From: Burkholderia sp. Ac-20379
Lineage (GTDB): Bacteria; Pseudomonadota; Gammaproteobacteria; Burkholderiales; Burkholderiaceae
Direction: 5' to 3'
NCBI RefSeq assembly: GCF_017104645.1
Contig: NZ_JAAGPF010000004.1
Location: 1 to 64,000, forward strand
DNA length: 64,000 bases
Both the position numbers and the translations under genes were made by a program. Shown here in pieces: positions 26,862 through 34,785 of the stretch. Under the pieces are notes generated by a model. It was given only the letters and a program-made list of their open reading frames with translations. It was not told the DNA's origin and did not search any database. Within the stretch, counting starts at the first letter, position 1, and each line of letters begins with the position of its first letter.

Positions 26862-26896
26862 CCCCGTGACGCGGTAGCGCGTCGCGGGGTTTTTTT
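26862..26896 (+). terminator. Strong intrinsic terminator with T7 tract
   Basis: A 12-pair stem (one G-T pair; arms 26862-26873 and 26878-26889), GTAG loop and seven T. It lies 190 bases past the porin stop and beyond the earlier hairpin, with no ORF between, which leaves room for a small RNA. Confidence 0.8.
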
Positions 26897-26914
26897 ATGG
26901 GCGCGCGGAGGCGC

Positions 26915-28222
26915 TCAGCGCTTCATGTACCGCTGCGCCAGCGCCTCGTACAACGGCGGCGCGAAGAACTTCGAGGTCTGGCTCGCGATCAGCGCCGTGG
27001 CCATCAGCGAGATCACCAGCGCGTGCCCGTTGATCATCTCGATCACGATCACGAACGCCGTGATCGGGCTTTGCGTGACGGCCGCGAGATAGCCCACCAT
27101 GCCGAGCGCGATCAGCATCGGCAACTGCATCTGGCCGAACACCAGGTGCAGCGTGTTGCCGACGCCCGCGCCGATCGCCAGCGACGGCGCGAACAGCCCG
27201 CCCGGCGTGCCGGGCAGGTAGGAGCCGATCATCGATGCCATCTTGATCAGCGGATAGACGGCCGACACCTGCGCATGGCCTTCCAGCATGCCGCGCGCCT
27301 CGGCGTAGCCGCTGCCGAACGTGTGGCCGCTGCTGGCCACGCCGATCACCGCGATGAAGAAGCCGCACACGGCCGCGAACTGAACCGGCCGCTCCTGCCG
27401 CAGCGCGAGCAGCCGGCCCGGCATCCAGCGCGGCGTGTTGAGCAGCAGCCAGCAGAACAGCCCGCCGAGCGCGCCGGTCAGCACGCCCACCAGCACCACC
27501 GCCACCGCGAGCAGGTTCGGCAGGTGGCCGTCGATGGCGATCGTGCCGAAATAGACGTAATTGCCCTGCAGCGCCAGCGAGACGACGCCCGCGAAGATGA
27601 TCGCGGTGATCAGCACGCCGCTGGTGCGCTGCTCGAAGCTGCGCGACAGCTCCTCGATGGCGAACACCACGCCGGCCAGCGGCGCGTTGAACGCGGCCGA
27701 CAGCCCGGCCGCCGCGCCGGCCAGCGCGAGCTTGTGCTCGATCGCCACGCCGGAAATGGTGCGCAGCCGCGCCGGGTAGAAGCGCCGCAGCGAATACATC
27801 AGCGACGCGCCGACGTGGATCGTCGGCCCTTCGCGGCCGATCGTGAAGCCGCCGAGCATGGCCAGGAACGAGATGCCGATCTTGCCGATCAGGATGCGCA
27901 GCGTCAGCAGCCGGGGGCCGAGCCCGCGCACATCGTGGAGGGTGGCGATCACCTGCGGGATGCCGCTGCCTTCGGAGCCGGGAAACCAGCGCCGCGTCAG
28001 CCACACGCCGAGCGCGGAGACGGCCGGCGTGACCAGCAGCGGCAGCCAGAAATGCTCGGCGTGCATGTGCTGGAACAGGTCGTAGCCGAGATCGATGAGC
28101 CGCGCGTAGAGCACCGCGACCAGCCCGGTGGCCACCGCCCCCATCCAGAACAGGCCGAAATGCAGCCATCGGCGTCGTCCGCGCACGATCTTGCGGCGGT
28201 CGAAAAGGGCAGGTAAGCGCAT
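26915..28222 (-). CDS. clcA: CLC-family chloride channel/antiporter (ClcA-like)
   Basis: This 435-residue inner-membrane protein of the CLC family has the selectivity motifs GSEGSGIP (82-89), GREGP with gating Glu131, and GTPGGLFAPSL. The internal proton glutamate is also present (Glu191 in VFAIEE), which points to chloride/proton exchange rather than a simple channel. It lacks a C-terminal CBS domain. In enterobacteria such exchangers support acid resistance. A MarR-type gene lies 74 bases upstream on the same strand and may be in the same transcript. Confidence 0.9.
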   Translation of the reverse strand: MRLPALFDRRKIVRGRRRWLHFGLFWMGAVATGLVAVLYARLIDLGYDLFQHMHAEHFWLPLLVTPAVSALGVWLTRRWFPGSEGSGIPQVIATLHDVRGLGPRLLTLRILIGKIGISFLAMLGGFTIGREGPTIHVGASLMYSLRRFYPARLRTISGVAIEHKLALAGAAAGLSAAFNAPLAGVVFAIEELSRSFEQRTSGVLITAIIFAGVVSLALQGNYVYFGTIAIDGHLPNLLAVAVVLVGVLTGALGGLFCWLLLNTPRWMPGRLLALRQERPVQFAAVCGFFIAVIGVASSGHTFGSGYAEARGMLEGHAQVSAVYPLIKMASMIGSYLPGTPGGLFAPSLAIGAGVGNTLHLVFGQMQLPMLIALGMVGYLAAVTQSPITAFVIVIEMINGHALVISLMATALIASQTSKFFAPPLYEALAQRYMKR

Positions 28223-28296
28223 GGGAGGGGCCGGCCAGAAAAAGAGGCATATTGTGACATAAATGCCCGCGCGGCCAGAATGGGCTTGACTCGGCG

Positions 28297-28725
28297 TCAG
28301 TTTTCGCGATGCGAGAAGACCCAGCCGAATGCGCCGTACAGCGCCTTGTGCTGCGCGGCGAGGTCGAGCAGGCAGCGCTCGCCCTTGCGCGTCAGGTGCA
28401 CTTGCACGAGCCGCCGGTCGGCTTCGCTGGCGCGCCGCTCCACCAGCCCGGCGCTCTCGCAGCGCGACACCAGCGCGGCGGTGCCGTTCGGCGCGGCCTG
28501 CAGCCGCTCGGCCAGCTCGCCGACGCTGGCCCAGGTGCGGCCCGGAAAGCCGCGCACATGGAGCAGCAACTGGTATTGCAGCGTGGTGATGCCGGCCGCG
28601 TTGGCGATTTCCTCGGACGCCCGCAGGAATTTGCGCAGTTCGTGGCGGAACGAGGACATGGCCTCGAGGTCGAGCTTGTCGGGGGGCGGAGCGGTCGAGC
28701 TCCCAGCATCAGGGTGAGCGTTCAT
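28297..28725 (-). CDS. MarR-family transcriptional regulator
   Basis: This 142-residue protein has a winged helix-turn-helix (about 50-115): ITTLQYQLLLHVRGFPGRTW, VGELAERLQAAPNGTAALVS and the wing VERRASEADRRLVQVHLTRKG with the conserved DRR. MarR dimers usually repress their own gene and a neighbour until a phenolic or oxidising ligand binds. The chloride exchanger downstream is the obvious target. Repeats in its promoter region (28834-28880) could be the operator. Confidence 0.9.
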   Translation of the reverse strand: MNAHPDAGSSTAPPPDKLDLEAMSSFRHELRKFLRASEEIANAAGITTLQYQLLLHVRGFPGRTWASVGELAERLQAAPNGTAALVSRCESAGLVERRASEADRRLVQVHLTRKGERCLLDLAAQHKALYGAFGWVFSHREN

Positions 28726-28809
28726 GCCTGCTCCCGCTCGGTACGATGGGTGGGAGTCGATGCGCAGATCCCTGCGTTCAAGCCGACTTCGCGGCTAGCA
28801 GCGGTTCGA

Positions 28810-28880
28810 TTCATCCGGGTCTGTGGCTTTTTTGTCAAACAGGTCACTAGTCTACCGACATGGCCTCGGACATGTTTGAC
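28810..28880 (-). promoter_or_regulatory. Promoter/operator region of the MarR gene
   Basis: On the minus strand TTGACA (28833-28838), 17 bases and a weak GATGAA could form a promoter. The arms GTCAAACA (28834-28841) and TGTTTGAC (28873-28880) are a perfect inverted repeat 31 bases apart. Between them CATGTCCG and CATGTCGG are near-direct repeats. These are candidate MarR dimer sites. Confidence 0.4.
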
Positions 28881-28907
28881 GGGGCACGAGGGCCGCTCTC
28901 TTGCCGT

Positions 28908-29375
28908 CTACTTGATTCGGCGTAAGCGGGTAATGCAGAGTTCCGGCGTGTTTTGATTCCAGAACGTGCTGAGTAGGCGCCGCTTATGTCTGTCTACTCG
29001 AAGGTTGATGAATTCGTCGCCGCATGATGGGTTCGGGGTGCGTTCAATGAACGTGTTCCTGATCCTCGAATATGTGAAGATTCGATATATCGAATAGGTA
29101 GCCTTACCCTCGTCCATCTGCCAAATGGAAAATCCTGGCATGCCGCTGAAATCGAAATCCTGGATGTCGATGTGAGGAACCGCCTCGGATCGCACCTTGA
29201 TGCAATCTCGCGCAGGTATCGCATCGCGCGTGATTTCCCAGCATAAGTCGTCCGACTGTATCGAGATACTTGCCGACACGCCGGGCGCGGGGTGAAATGA
29301 TGTCGTCGGGCTGTCGGCGGCACGGCTGACAGGCATGAGCGTTGTCAGCAACAACAATGCCATGAACGATTTCAT
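28908..29375 (-). CDS. XAC2610-like secreted protein, probable immunity partner of the GH19 protein
   Basis: This 155-residue protein has a signal peptide (SFMALLLLTTLMPVSRA), so it is periplasmic. The mature part carries a compact segment DIQDFDFSGMPGFSIWQ, then EGKATYSIYRIFTYS and SCGDEFINLRVD, which resemble XAC2610-related proteins. XAC2610 itself is the periplasmic immunity protein for the GH19-containing type IV effector XAC2609 in Xanthomonas. It starts 3 bases after the stop of a GH19-containing gene, a classic effector-immunity arrangement. Base composition is AT-richer than flanking genes. The family match is from memory, and the immunity role is inferred. Confidence 0.65.
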   Translation of the reverse strand: MKSFMALLLLTTLMPVSRAADSPTTSFHPAPGVSASISIQSDDLCWEITRDAIPARDCIKVRSEAVPHIDIQDFDFSGMPGFSIWQMDEGKATYSIYRIFTYSRIRNTFIERTPNPSCGDEFINLRVDRHKRRLLSTFWNQNTPELCITRLRRIK

Positions 29376-29378
29376 GGG

Positions 29379-31727
29379 CTACTCCGGGGCACGCATGGAT
29401 ACGATCACGCTCGCTCGCGGCGTGGGAAGCGTGATCGTGGATGTTCCGGGAGGAATGACCTCATCGTTCAGTACATTCAAGATGTATCGCGAATAAGCTT
29501 GCCGTTCGTAATACCCGTTCGCTCCGCCGTTGACGAGCCTGTTGATAAATCCAACGGACTGGATGGAGTAACGCTCATCACAAACCCGATTGATGTTCGT
29601 GCCTCGGGAAAACGATTTGGACACCCAATAAAAGCCGCCTGAATCGCACGCCAGATCGAAATCCTCGGCAATCTGGTCGGGATCGTAACGTGGATACCAC
29701 TGCATCAGTTTTCCTCCGTCGTTTGGGTTGACGGAATAGTGCTGGGAGATGTCCGTCAGGCGAGGCGGCGTGCTTGTGAGACGTTCGATGTAGGTTCGCA
29801 TGTCGTTATTTGGAATCGATCTGTACACGCCATATGTGTTGTAGTTGCCAGCCCAGGTCAGTTGCATGATGCCGCGCCCGTAAAATGGTCCGTAGTATTG
29901 TGTTGCCGGGTTCGCGGCCGAATATTTTCCGAAGCCCCATTCGTGCAAGCGCCGCTTGGTACCACCGAGATGTCTCCACTGCGCGGTTTCCCAAAGGGTT
30001 TGCGCCAAAAACAGGGCGATGCGCTGCGGGTTGCTTCCCATGTATTTTTGTAGACATTTATTGAGTGGCGTGACGAAATTTCGGATGCGATCCCGGGCCG
30101 CTGAAATGGTCAAGCTATAGGTGTCGTTGTCCGTGGTAATGGCTTTTCTCGGACTGCCGCTCTGCGTGTAAAACAGGTGGCGAGGGAAGGTTGCGGCAAG
30201 CTCGGCTTCTGTCAGCCATCCACACCGTCTAAAGTGACGTATGAACGATAGAGGATGGAAGAACCACAGTTTTTGGCCAGCGGGCAGGCCCGTTGCACCC
30301 CAGAACTGCAGACTGTCCAGATAAACCAAAAATTCGTGATAGCCGTCGATATTTCCATCGTAGAAATCTCCTTCGTCGAGCAACCTGCCGTAGCGTGTCT
30401 GGTTATGGGTGCTGTCCCACTCGCTGGGCGCATGGCAGATGAAGCCGCGGAGCCTTTGTCTGGTGCTATCTTGCAGCGTGATGTAGTGAGCAAGCTCTAG
30501 CGCTTTTCTTTTTTTCTCGGGCTCGTCCTCGTCGAGTCGCTCCCAATAATTCGACGAATCTTTGACGAGTGCCTTGAGTGCATCCATTTCGAAGAGACCG
30601 GCCTCATCAAACGGGGCATTTTGATTGTCGATCGTTTGCCATCCCATGAACCACGGAAAATCGGCATCGGAACGCGTAGCGATCAGCGGGCTGTTCATGT
30701 TGACGTAGCCCATTGTGGCTTCGTCGTATGTGACACTCGCCCAGTTCGTAAGCGTGGCGTCGATCAGCGTGGCCTGCGGCGAAGTGATGCGGCCGAAGCG
30801 AAGCAGGTCGAGGCCGTCACTCGGACAAGCGTCGTAGAGTGCGGTGGCGCGTCGATAAAGCTCGTATTCGTAGTCACGGTGGCGTACAGGGGCCGGTGTC
30901 GTCAAAGTTCGAGAACCGTCTGCCTCGATCTTCCACACATTCGTGTATTTGCTGCCTTTGTTGAAGTAAGTTTCTACGACAAGCGGCACGGGTGTGGTGC
31001 CATTCACTCCCGGTTCGATATGCAACCCGTTCAGCTTTCCGCGTGCATCCGTTCCCGGTGGCGTTGAACGGAACTGCTGGCCTTCAGGGATGAGGTGATA
31101 TGTGTGCCCCCAACTCTCGGCAACAACGGGCGCGCTTGGCGTAAGGTTGGCGACTTGCGTGCCGTCGAAATACGCTTCGAAGTCCGGCGGCGTCATGAAT
31201 ATTTCGAAATGCAGATACCCGACGCCCTGATACCTGCCCAAATATCCCAAGACGTCTTTGCGACGAACCTTTTCACCGCTTCCGGGAGCCGCAGAAGTCA
31301 CGCCTCCTTTGACATTGGGGCCGGACGGCAGACGCAGGAAGCCGGCCATTCCTTTATCGTCAAACCCAAGCTCGTGATACTCAGAAAGCGCCAACAGATG
31401 CATATAAAGCGAGTAAAACGTCAGGGCGCGACCGTGGCCGGTTTCTGTCGAATGCTTAAGGAGCACAAATCCCGCATTCCCTTGACCTGAAGCGATTGCA
31501 TGCTGACAGACGCGATATGCGATGACCTCCCCATCGGCAATCGCATGAACTGGGCCGCCAATGTCAGGAGCCAGGTGTACGCCGCAGTGCCAATCTCGAT
31601 CGTGTGCAATTGGATAGATGCCATGGACGCATTCGAACCCGTCGACGACATCCATCATCGGGTCCGTTCTTGACGCATCATCCGACCAGAGACCGGACTC
31701 CGGCAAAAAGGGAGGGCTGATGATCAT
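29379..31727 (-). CDS. Large cell-wall-active protein: M23-like domain plus GH19 lysozyme/chitinase domain, probable antibacterial effector
   Basis: This 782-residue protein has no signal peptide. The N-terminus (about 40-185) has an M23/LytM-like fold (WHCGVHLAPD, VHAIADGEVIAYR, LYMHL, YLHFEIF), but two catalytic positions are altered: His51 stands where Asp is expected and Tyr171 where the first His of HxH is expected. The C-terminal part (about 545-740) is GH19: LAQTLWETAQW with probable catalytic Glu580, and YGRGIMQLTWAGNYNTYG. The middle (about 230-540) is unassigned. I chose ATG 31727 (MIISPPFLP, AAGGA upstream) because relatives start this way. Lack of a signal peptide and the adjacent periplasmic partner suggest delivery by a contact-dependent system such as type VI, though none is in the window. 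It is AT-richer than its surroundings. Confidence 0.75.
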   Translation of the reverse strand: MIISPPFLPESGLWSDDASRTDPMMDVVDGFECVHGIYPIAHDRDWHCGVHLAPDIGGPVHAIADGEVIAYRVCQHAIASGQGNAGFVLLKHSTETGHGRALTFYSLYMHLLALSEYHELGFDDKGMAGFLRLPSGPNVKGGVTSAAPGSGEKVRRKDVLGYLGRYQGVGYLHFEIFMTPPDFEAYFDGTQVANLTPSAPVVAESWGHTYHLIPEGQQFRSTPPGTDARGKLNGLHIEPGVNGTTPVPLVVETYFNKGSKYTNVWKIEADGSRTLTTPAPVRHRDYEYELYRRATALYDACPSDGLDLLRFGRITSPQATLIDATLTNWASVTYDEATMGYVNMNSPLIATRSDADFPWFMGWQTIDNQNAPFDEAGLFEMDALKALVKDSSNYWERLDEDEPEKKRKALELAHYITLQDSTRQRLRGFICHAPSEWDSTHNQTRYGRLLDEGDFYDGNIDGYHEFLVYLDSLQFWGATGLPAGQKLWFFHPLSFIRHFRRCGWLTEAELAATFPRHLFYTQSGSPRKAITTDNDTYSLTISAARDRIRNFVTPLNKCLQKYMGSNPQRIALFLAQTLWETAQWRHLGGTKRRLHEWGFGKYSAANPATQYYGPFYGRGIMQLTWAGNYNTYGVYRSIPNNDMRTYIERLTSTPPRLTDISQHYSVNPNDGGKLMQWYPRYDPDQIAEDFDLACDSGGFYWVSKSFSRGTNINRVCDERYSIQSVGFINRLVNGGANGYYERQAYSRYILNVLNDEVIPPGTSTITLPTPRASVIVSMRAPE

Positions 31728-31987
31728 GGTGCAGGAGTCCTTGTCGTAGCGCTGCTTCATCGAAGGTAGCAAGGCGGACTTGAAGCTCGATCGCTACATC
31801 TGCCAAACGGCACGGCCTGCGAAGTTCGCCTGCTTGAACTTGCCTGTAACACGCAGCAGTTCGAGTGCGGGCTAAGGTACGTAAGCTGACGCGTCGCCGC
31901 AATGCGACTTGGTTGCACTGCTATCGATCCAGATTGCGTCAGCGCAATGTTTGAACCGGTTTTTGCCTGGCATCGTGGCCTTAGGAG
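31728..31987. other. Gene-poor stretch upstream of the effector gene
   Basis: No credible ORF, family motif or RNA was seen. Short ORFs across it have no ribosome site or recognisable product. It presumably holds the effector promoter, which could not be read, and marks the junction between the AT-richer insert and the efflux operon. Confidence 0.4.
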
Positions 31988-32019
31988 AAAAAAAAGCGTC
32001 CGCCGAACCCGGCGGACGC
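31988..32019 (-). terminator. Intrinsic terminator of the RND efflux operon
   Basis: On the minus strand a perfect 9-base stem (GCGTCCGCC / GGCGGACGC, 6-base loop) is followed by eight T. It lies 45 bases after the stop of the outer-membrane factor gene. Confidence 0.9.
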
Positions 32020-32063
32020 TCAAAGCGCGGCATGCACCACACATGCCGCAGGAGGTGAAAGAT

Positions 32064-33581
32064 TCAGGTTCGCGCAGGGCCTTGCTGAACGGCCGAAGCC
32101 GCCACCGGCACCGCCGCAGCCGCAGCCGCACTCGATGCCCCCGCAGGCGCCCCGGCCACCGCCGCCCCGCCGCCGTTCGCCGACCACCCGCCCCCCAGCG
32201 CCGCGATCAACCCCACGGCAGCCAGTTGCCGACGCGTATCCAGCTCCAGCATCGCGATCTTCGTATTGAGTTCGGTGGTCTGCGCCGTCACCACGTCGAG
32301 ATAGCTAACCACCCCATCCCGGTAGCGCGACATCGACAGTTGCAAGGTCCGCTCCGCCGCGTCGAGCGCTTCCTGCTGACGATCCGCCTCGTCGCCGAGG
32401 TGATGCGTGAGCGCGAGGTTGTCCTCGACCTGCTGGCAGGCCTGCAGCACCACGGCGCGGTATTGCGCGCCGTTCTCGGCCAGCTTGGCGTGCGCCCGGT
32501 CGGTGATCGCCTGGCGGCGGCCGCCGTCGAACAGCGTCAGCATCAGGCTCGGCCCGATCGACCAGATCTCGTTCGGCGCGCTGAGCATGTGACCCAGCCC
32601 CGAGCTCTGATAGCCGCCCACCAGGCCGAGCGTGATGTCGGGGAAGAACGCCGCGCGCGCCACGCCGATCTGCGCGTTGGCGGCGGCCATGCGGCGCTCG
32701 GCGGCGGCCACGTCGGGCCGGCGCTGCAGCAGCGTGGCGGGCAGCCCGGCCGGAATCGACGGCAGGTGCGCGGTGCCCAGATCGGGCGCCAGCGAGAACG
32801 ACGAGGCCGGCACGCCGGTCAGCGTCGCGATCGCGTGCTCGTACAGCGCGCGGCGCGCGCGCACGTCCTCGGCCGAGGCGCGCGCGGCATCGAGCTGCGT
32901 CTGCGCGCGCGACACGTCGAGATCCGACGCGATGCCGCCCGCGTGGCGGCTCATGGTCAGCTTCAGCGCGTGCCGGTAGGTGTCGATGGTGTCGGCCAGC
33001 AGCTTCTGCTGCTGATCGAGCCCGCGCAGGTTGAAGTAGGCGCTGGCGAGGCTCGCCTGCAGGCTCAGCCGCACCGAGGCGAGATCGTCGGCGCTGGCCT
33101 GCGCGGTGGCGCGCCCGGCGGCCACCTCGTTGCGCACCTTGCCCCACAGATCGAGGTCGTAGTCGAAGCCGGCTTCCAGCGTGTTGTTGCCGTAGATGTC
33201 CGGTTGCGTCGCGCCGCGCAGCGGGCGCGTGTTCGACGCGCGGTTGCTGGAGATCCCGCCGCCCAGGCCGATGGTCGGGAACAGCCCGGAGCGGGCCTGA
33301 TCGAACAGCGCGCTCGCCTCGTCGTGACGCGCCATCGCGGCGGCCACGTCGGGGTTGGCGGCGGCCACCTGCACCTCGAGCCGGTCGAGCACCGGATCGC
33401 GGAACGCCTGCCACCAGCCGTCGCGCGCGATGCGGTCGGCGGGCCGGGCCGTCTGCCAGCCGCCCGCCTCCTTGAACTGCGTCGGCAGCGCGGTGGCGGG
33501 CGCGTGATAGGTCGGCGCGAACGAGCAGGCGGAGAGGAACGCGATGCCGGCCAGCACCGCGCAAAGCCGGCGTTTAGCCAT
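32064..33581 (-). CDS. Outer-membrane efflux lipoprotein, NodT family
   Basis: This protein of about 505 residues forms the outer-membrane duct of a tripartite pump. A signal peptide with lipobox (FLSAC, Cys near 19) leads to two TolC-like repeats, with motifs TLEAGFDYDLDLWGKVRNEV, RRPDVAAAERRMAAANAQIG and YRDGVVSYLDVVTAQ. ATG 33581 is preferred over 33587 because GGAG is then correctly spaced. It overlaps the adaptor gene by 8 bases. The last roughly 45 residues are an Ala/Gly-rich tail that is unusual for the family. Confidence 0.93.
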   Translation of the reverse strand: MAKRRLCAVLAGIAFLSACSFAPTYHAPATALPTQFKEAGGWQTARPADRIARDGWWQAFRDPVLDRLEVQVAAANPDVAAAMARHDEASALFDQARSGLFPTIGLGGGISSNRASNTRPLRGATQPDIYGNNTLEAGFDYDLDLWGKVRNEVAAGRATAQASADDLASVRLSLQASLASAYFNLRGLDQQQKLLADTIDTYRHALKLTMSRHAGGIASDLDVSRAQTQLDAARASAEDVRARRALYEHAIATLTGVPASSFSLAPDLGTAHLPSIPAGLPATLLQRRPDVAAAERRMAAANAQIGVARAAFFPDITLGLVGGYQSSGLGHMLSAPNEIWSIGPSLMLTLFDGGRRQAITDRAHAKLAENGAQYRAVVLQACQQVEDNLALTHHLGDEADRQQEALDAAERTLQLSMSRYRDGVVSYLDVVTAQTTELNTKIAMLELDTRRQLAAVGLIAALGGGWSANGGGAAVAGAPAGASSAAAAAAVPVAASAVQQGPART

Positions 33582-34785
33582 TCGCATGCTCCGTCGAGGC
33601 GGCGGCCGAGGCGGTCGCCGAGCCGTTGCCGCCGGGCGTGCTCAGCCGCACCGGGTCGCCCGACGACAGCGAGTCGGGCGGGTTGTCGATCACGCGGTCG
33701 TCGGCATCGAGGCCGGTGGCGATCTGCACGTGGGTGCCGAGATCGGTGCCGATCGTGACGTTCTTCAGGATCGCGTGATTGTCCTTGCCGACCACGGCGA
33801 CCTGCAGGCCGTTCTGGCGGAAGATCAGCGAACTGGCCGGGATCGTCAGCGTGTGGCCGTCCTTCGGCAGTGCGAAATGCACCTCGGTGTATTCGCCCGG
33901 AATCAGCTTGCCGTCGCTGTTGTCCACCATCAGCTGCACGAGCAGGGTGCCGGTGGAATCGGCGATCGAATCGTCGGTGTCCACCAGCTTCGCCTGGAAC
34001 GTCTGGCCCGGATGCTCGGGCACCGTCAGCGTGGCGCTCATGCCGGCGTGGATCGCGGCGGCCTCGCTCTGCGGCACGCTGACATACACGCGCAATTGAT
34101 GCACGTCCGACACCGCGAACAGCTCGGGGCCGGCGCCGTTGCCGGCCGAGATCAACTGGCCGATGTCGGTCTTGCGCGCCGTCACCACGCCGTCGAACGG
34201 CGCGGTGATGCGCTTGAAGCCCTCGAGCGCGTCCAGCCGGCCGACGTTGGCCTGCGCGGCCGCGACGATCGCCTGCTTGGCGGCGAGGTCGCTGGTCTTC
34301 TCGTCGGTTTCCTGTTGCGACACCGAATCCTGCTGCAGCATCTTGGTCCAGCGCGCGGCGGTGGAGGCGGCGAGCTTCTCGTTGGCCTGCGCGCTCTGCA
34401 GATCGGCGCGCGCCTGCTGGAGCTGCTGGTCGAGCTCGGGCGTGTCGATCAGGCCGAGCAACTGGCCCGCTTTGACGTGCGCGCCGATGTCGGCGTACCA
34501 GGCGTGCAGGTAGCCCGACACCTGAGCGTGGATCGGCGCGTTCTCGAACGCCGACAGATGGCCCGGCAGCACCAGCGCCGAGCCGGCGGCGGCGGTGGAC
34601 GGCGTGTAGGCCACCACCGTCGGCACCGCCTGGGTGGCGGACCAGGTCGTCATCTCCTGCTTCGCATGGATCCGGTCGACGATGCCGGTCGCGGCGGTGC
34701 CGATCGCGACCAGCGCGGCGATCGCGGCGATCAGCTTGAGGTTGGGCAGCCGTTTCGGCGACTTGATATCGATCTCAGTGGACAT
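33574..34785 (-). CDS. RND efflux periplasmic adaptor (membrane fusion protein)
   Basis: This 403-residue protein has a single N-terminal membrane anchor (LKLIAAIAALVAIGTAATGI) and a long periplasmic part. The lipoyl halves are VSGYLHAWYADIGAHVKAGQ and ITAPFDGVVTARKTDIGQ, joined by an alpha-helical hairpin (about 120-185), then the beta-barrel and a C-terminal domain with Ser/Ala-rich tail. It links the inner-membrane pump to the outer-membrane duct. It overlaps both neighbours (11 and 8 bases), so the three are co-translated. ATG 34785 follows GGAG. Confidence 0.93.
   Translation of the reverse strand: MSTEIDIKSPKRLPNLKLIAAIAALVAIGTAATGIVDRIHAKQEMTTWSATQAVPTVVAYTPSTAAAGSALVLPGHLSAFENAPIHAQVSGYLHAWYADIGAHVKAGQLLGLIDTPELDQQLQQARADLQSAQANEKLAASTAARWTKMLQQDSVSQQETDEKTSDLAAKQAIVAAAQANVGRLDALEGFKRITAPFDGVVTARKTDIGQLISAGNGAGPELFAVSDVHQLRVYVSVPQSEAAAIHAGMSATLTVPEHPGQTFQAKLVDTDDSIADSTGTLLVQLMVDNSDGKLIPGEYTEVHFALPKDGHTLTIPASSLIFRQNGLQVAVVGKDNHAILKNVTIGTDLGTHVQIATGLDADDRVIDNPPDSLSSGDPVRLSTPGGNGSATASAAASTEHANG

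Noticed and set aside
31678-31902. Small minus-strand ORF upstream of the GH19 effector as a vgrG or adaptor remnant
   Set aside because: The translated product shows no similarity to VgrG, PAAR or DUF4123/DUF2169 motifs that I can recognise, and it overlaps the effector start.
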